Shown here: positions 63,710 through 64,000 of the stretch, one piece after another
Position numbering within the stretch: position 1 is the stretch's first letter
Layout: the number at the start of each line of letters is the position of its first letter
Origin: Arthrobacter echini
Lineage (GTDB): Bacteria > Actinomycetota > Actinomycetes > Actinomycetales > Micrococcaceae
Length of the DNA stretch: 64,000 nucleotides
NCBI RefSeq assembly: GCF_004803505.1
Contig: NZ_SSWH01000007.1
Coordinates: 141,569 to 205,568 of the forward strand
Reading direction: 5' to 3'
The notes under the pieces: generated by a model
Told to the model about the DNA's origin: nothing
Database searches by the model: none
The model's input: only the letters and a program-made list of their open reading frames with translations
Translations under genes and position numbers: made by a program

Positions 63710-64000
63710 GATCCCGCTCCTCGTGCGGCGCGGGTGGGATCGACGTCGTTCATCGCGTGGATCCCACTCCTCATGCGGTATCGGTGGGAGTGACGCCGTT
63801 CGCGCGTCAATCCCAGTCCTCAAGCGCCGGAAGTGGGATTGGTCGTTCGTTCCCACTGGGCCGGTCGGGGTAGTGGGATCGACCGTGCGGCGTCGGATCT
63901 CAGGCGGTTTCGGGCAGGTCGATCCCACTCCTCATGCGGTATCGGTGGGAGTGACGCCGTTCGCGCGTCAATCCCAGTCCTCAAGCGCCGGAAGTGGGAT
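63710..64000. repeat. Tandem palindromic repeat array with an exact 79-bp duplication
   Basis: Each unit of about 45-55 bp starts with GATCCCACTCCTCATGCGG-like sequence and ends in GGTGGGATCGACG-like sequence, so it can fold as a hairpin (TCCCAC/GTGGGA). Variants start near 63710, 63760, 63810 and 63850. The 79 bp at 63761-63839 recur exactly at 63922-64000, so the array may continue past the window. There are no regular unique spacers, so it is not CRISPR. No gene is seen here. Confidence 0.8.

Noticed and set aside
63710..64000. Repeat array considered as CRISPR
   Set aside because: Units are imperfect palindromes directly abutting one another, without uniform repeats separated by unique spacers of constant length, and no cas genes are nearby.

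Overview
This window is about 64 kb of high-GC actinobacterial chromosome. Gene content and order (ilvD, ilv leader, ilvB-ilvN-ilvC-serA, leuB-ilvE, gltX, an IclR gene divergent from leuC-leuD, murA-plsC-gpsA-ddl, putA) fit a Micrococcaceae genome of the Arthrobacter type. GTG starts, overlapping stop/start codons and TANNNT boxes 6-7 nt before the start codon are frequent, as expected in that phylum. The organism name is an inference; no rRNA is present.

Layout. (1) 1-10.5 kb is a cell-surface sugar cluster: two GT4 glycosyltransferases, a GmhA-like sedoheptulose-7-phosphate isomerase, two HldE-type heptose kinase/adenylyltransferases, a short-chain dehydrogenase, a GT9 (heptosyltransferase-like) enzyme on the other strand, an aldehyde dehydrogenase and a GT2 enzyme. 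It looks like ADP-heptose synthesis and transfer in a Gram-positive. (2) 10.5-14.9 kb is a leftward catabolic operon: MHS transporter, YtcJ-like amidohydrolase, M20 amidase/carbamoylase. (3) 14.9-16.1 kb is a decayed stretch with a DinB pseudogene, a VapB-like antitoxin remnant and its intact-looking palindromic operator. (4) 16.1-20.6 kb holds a DHA2 drug exporter, small membrane proteins, tRNA-Lys, a 2-hydroxyacid dehydrogenase and an unknown protein. (5) 20.7-28 kb is branched-chain amino acid and serine synthesis, with a classic valine/isoleucine/leucine attenuator before ilvB. (6) 28-32.7 kb has a secreted trypsin-like protease, an acetamidase/formamidase, metG and an unknown protein. (7) 32.7-38.2 kb is a leftward sensor kinase, response regulator, ABC ATPase and FtsX permease module. 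(8) 38.3-42.2 kb has leuB, ilvE and a GGDEF-EAL protein. (9) 42.3-43.8 kb has lower GC and holds a TPR protein divergent from a 46-residue secreted pre-peptide, arranged like a Rap/Phr peptide-signalling cassette. (10) 43.9-46.6 kb is a FAH-family protein, gltX, tRNA-Gln and tRNA-Glu. (11) 46.7-50.4 kb is a pair of dynamin/YfjP-like GTPases. (12) 50.4-57.9 kb is an LtbR/NdgR-type IclR regulator, leuCD, murA, plsC, gpsA and ddl. (13) 57.9-64 kb is a YeiH-type membrane protein, bifunctional putA, a divergent LysR regulator and a tandem palindromic repeat array running to the window edge.

How it fits together. The amino acid genes cover most of valine, isoleucine and leucine synthesis. They appear to be controlled by attenuation (ilvB) and probably by the IclR protein, which has a perfect palindrome between itself and leuC. 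GltX sits beside both tRNAs that a non-discriminating GluRS charges. The candidates most likely to be new are the TPR/peptide pair (possibly linked to the adjacent c-di-GMP enzyme), the double-HldE heptose locus, and the 13-bp perfect palindrome over the gltX promoter and start codon.
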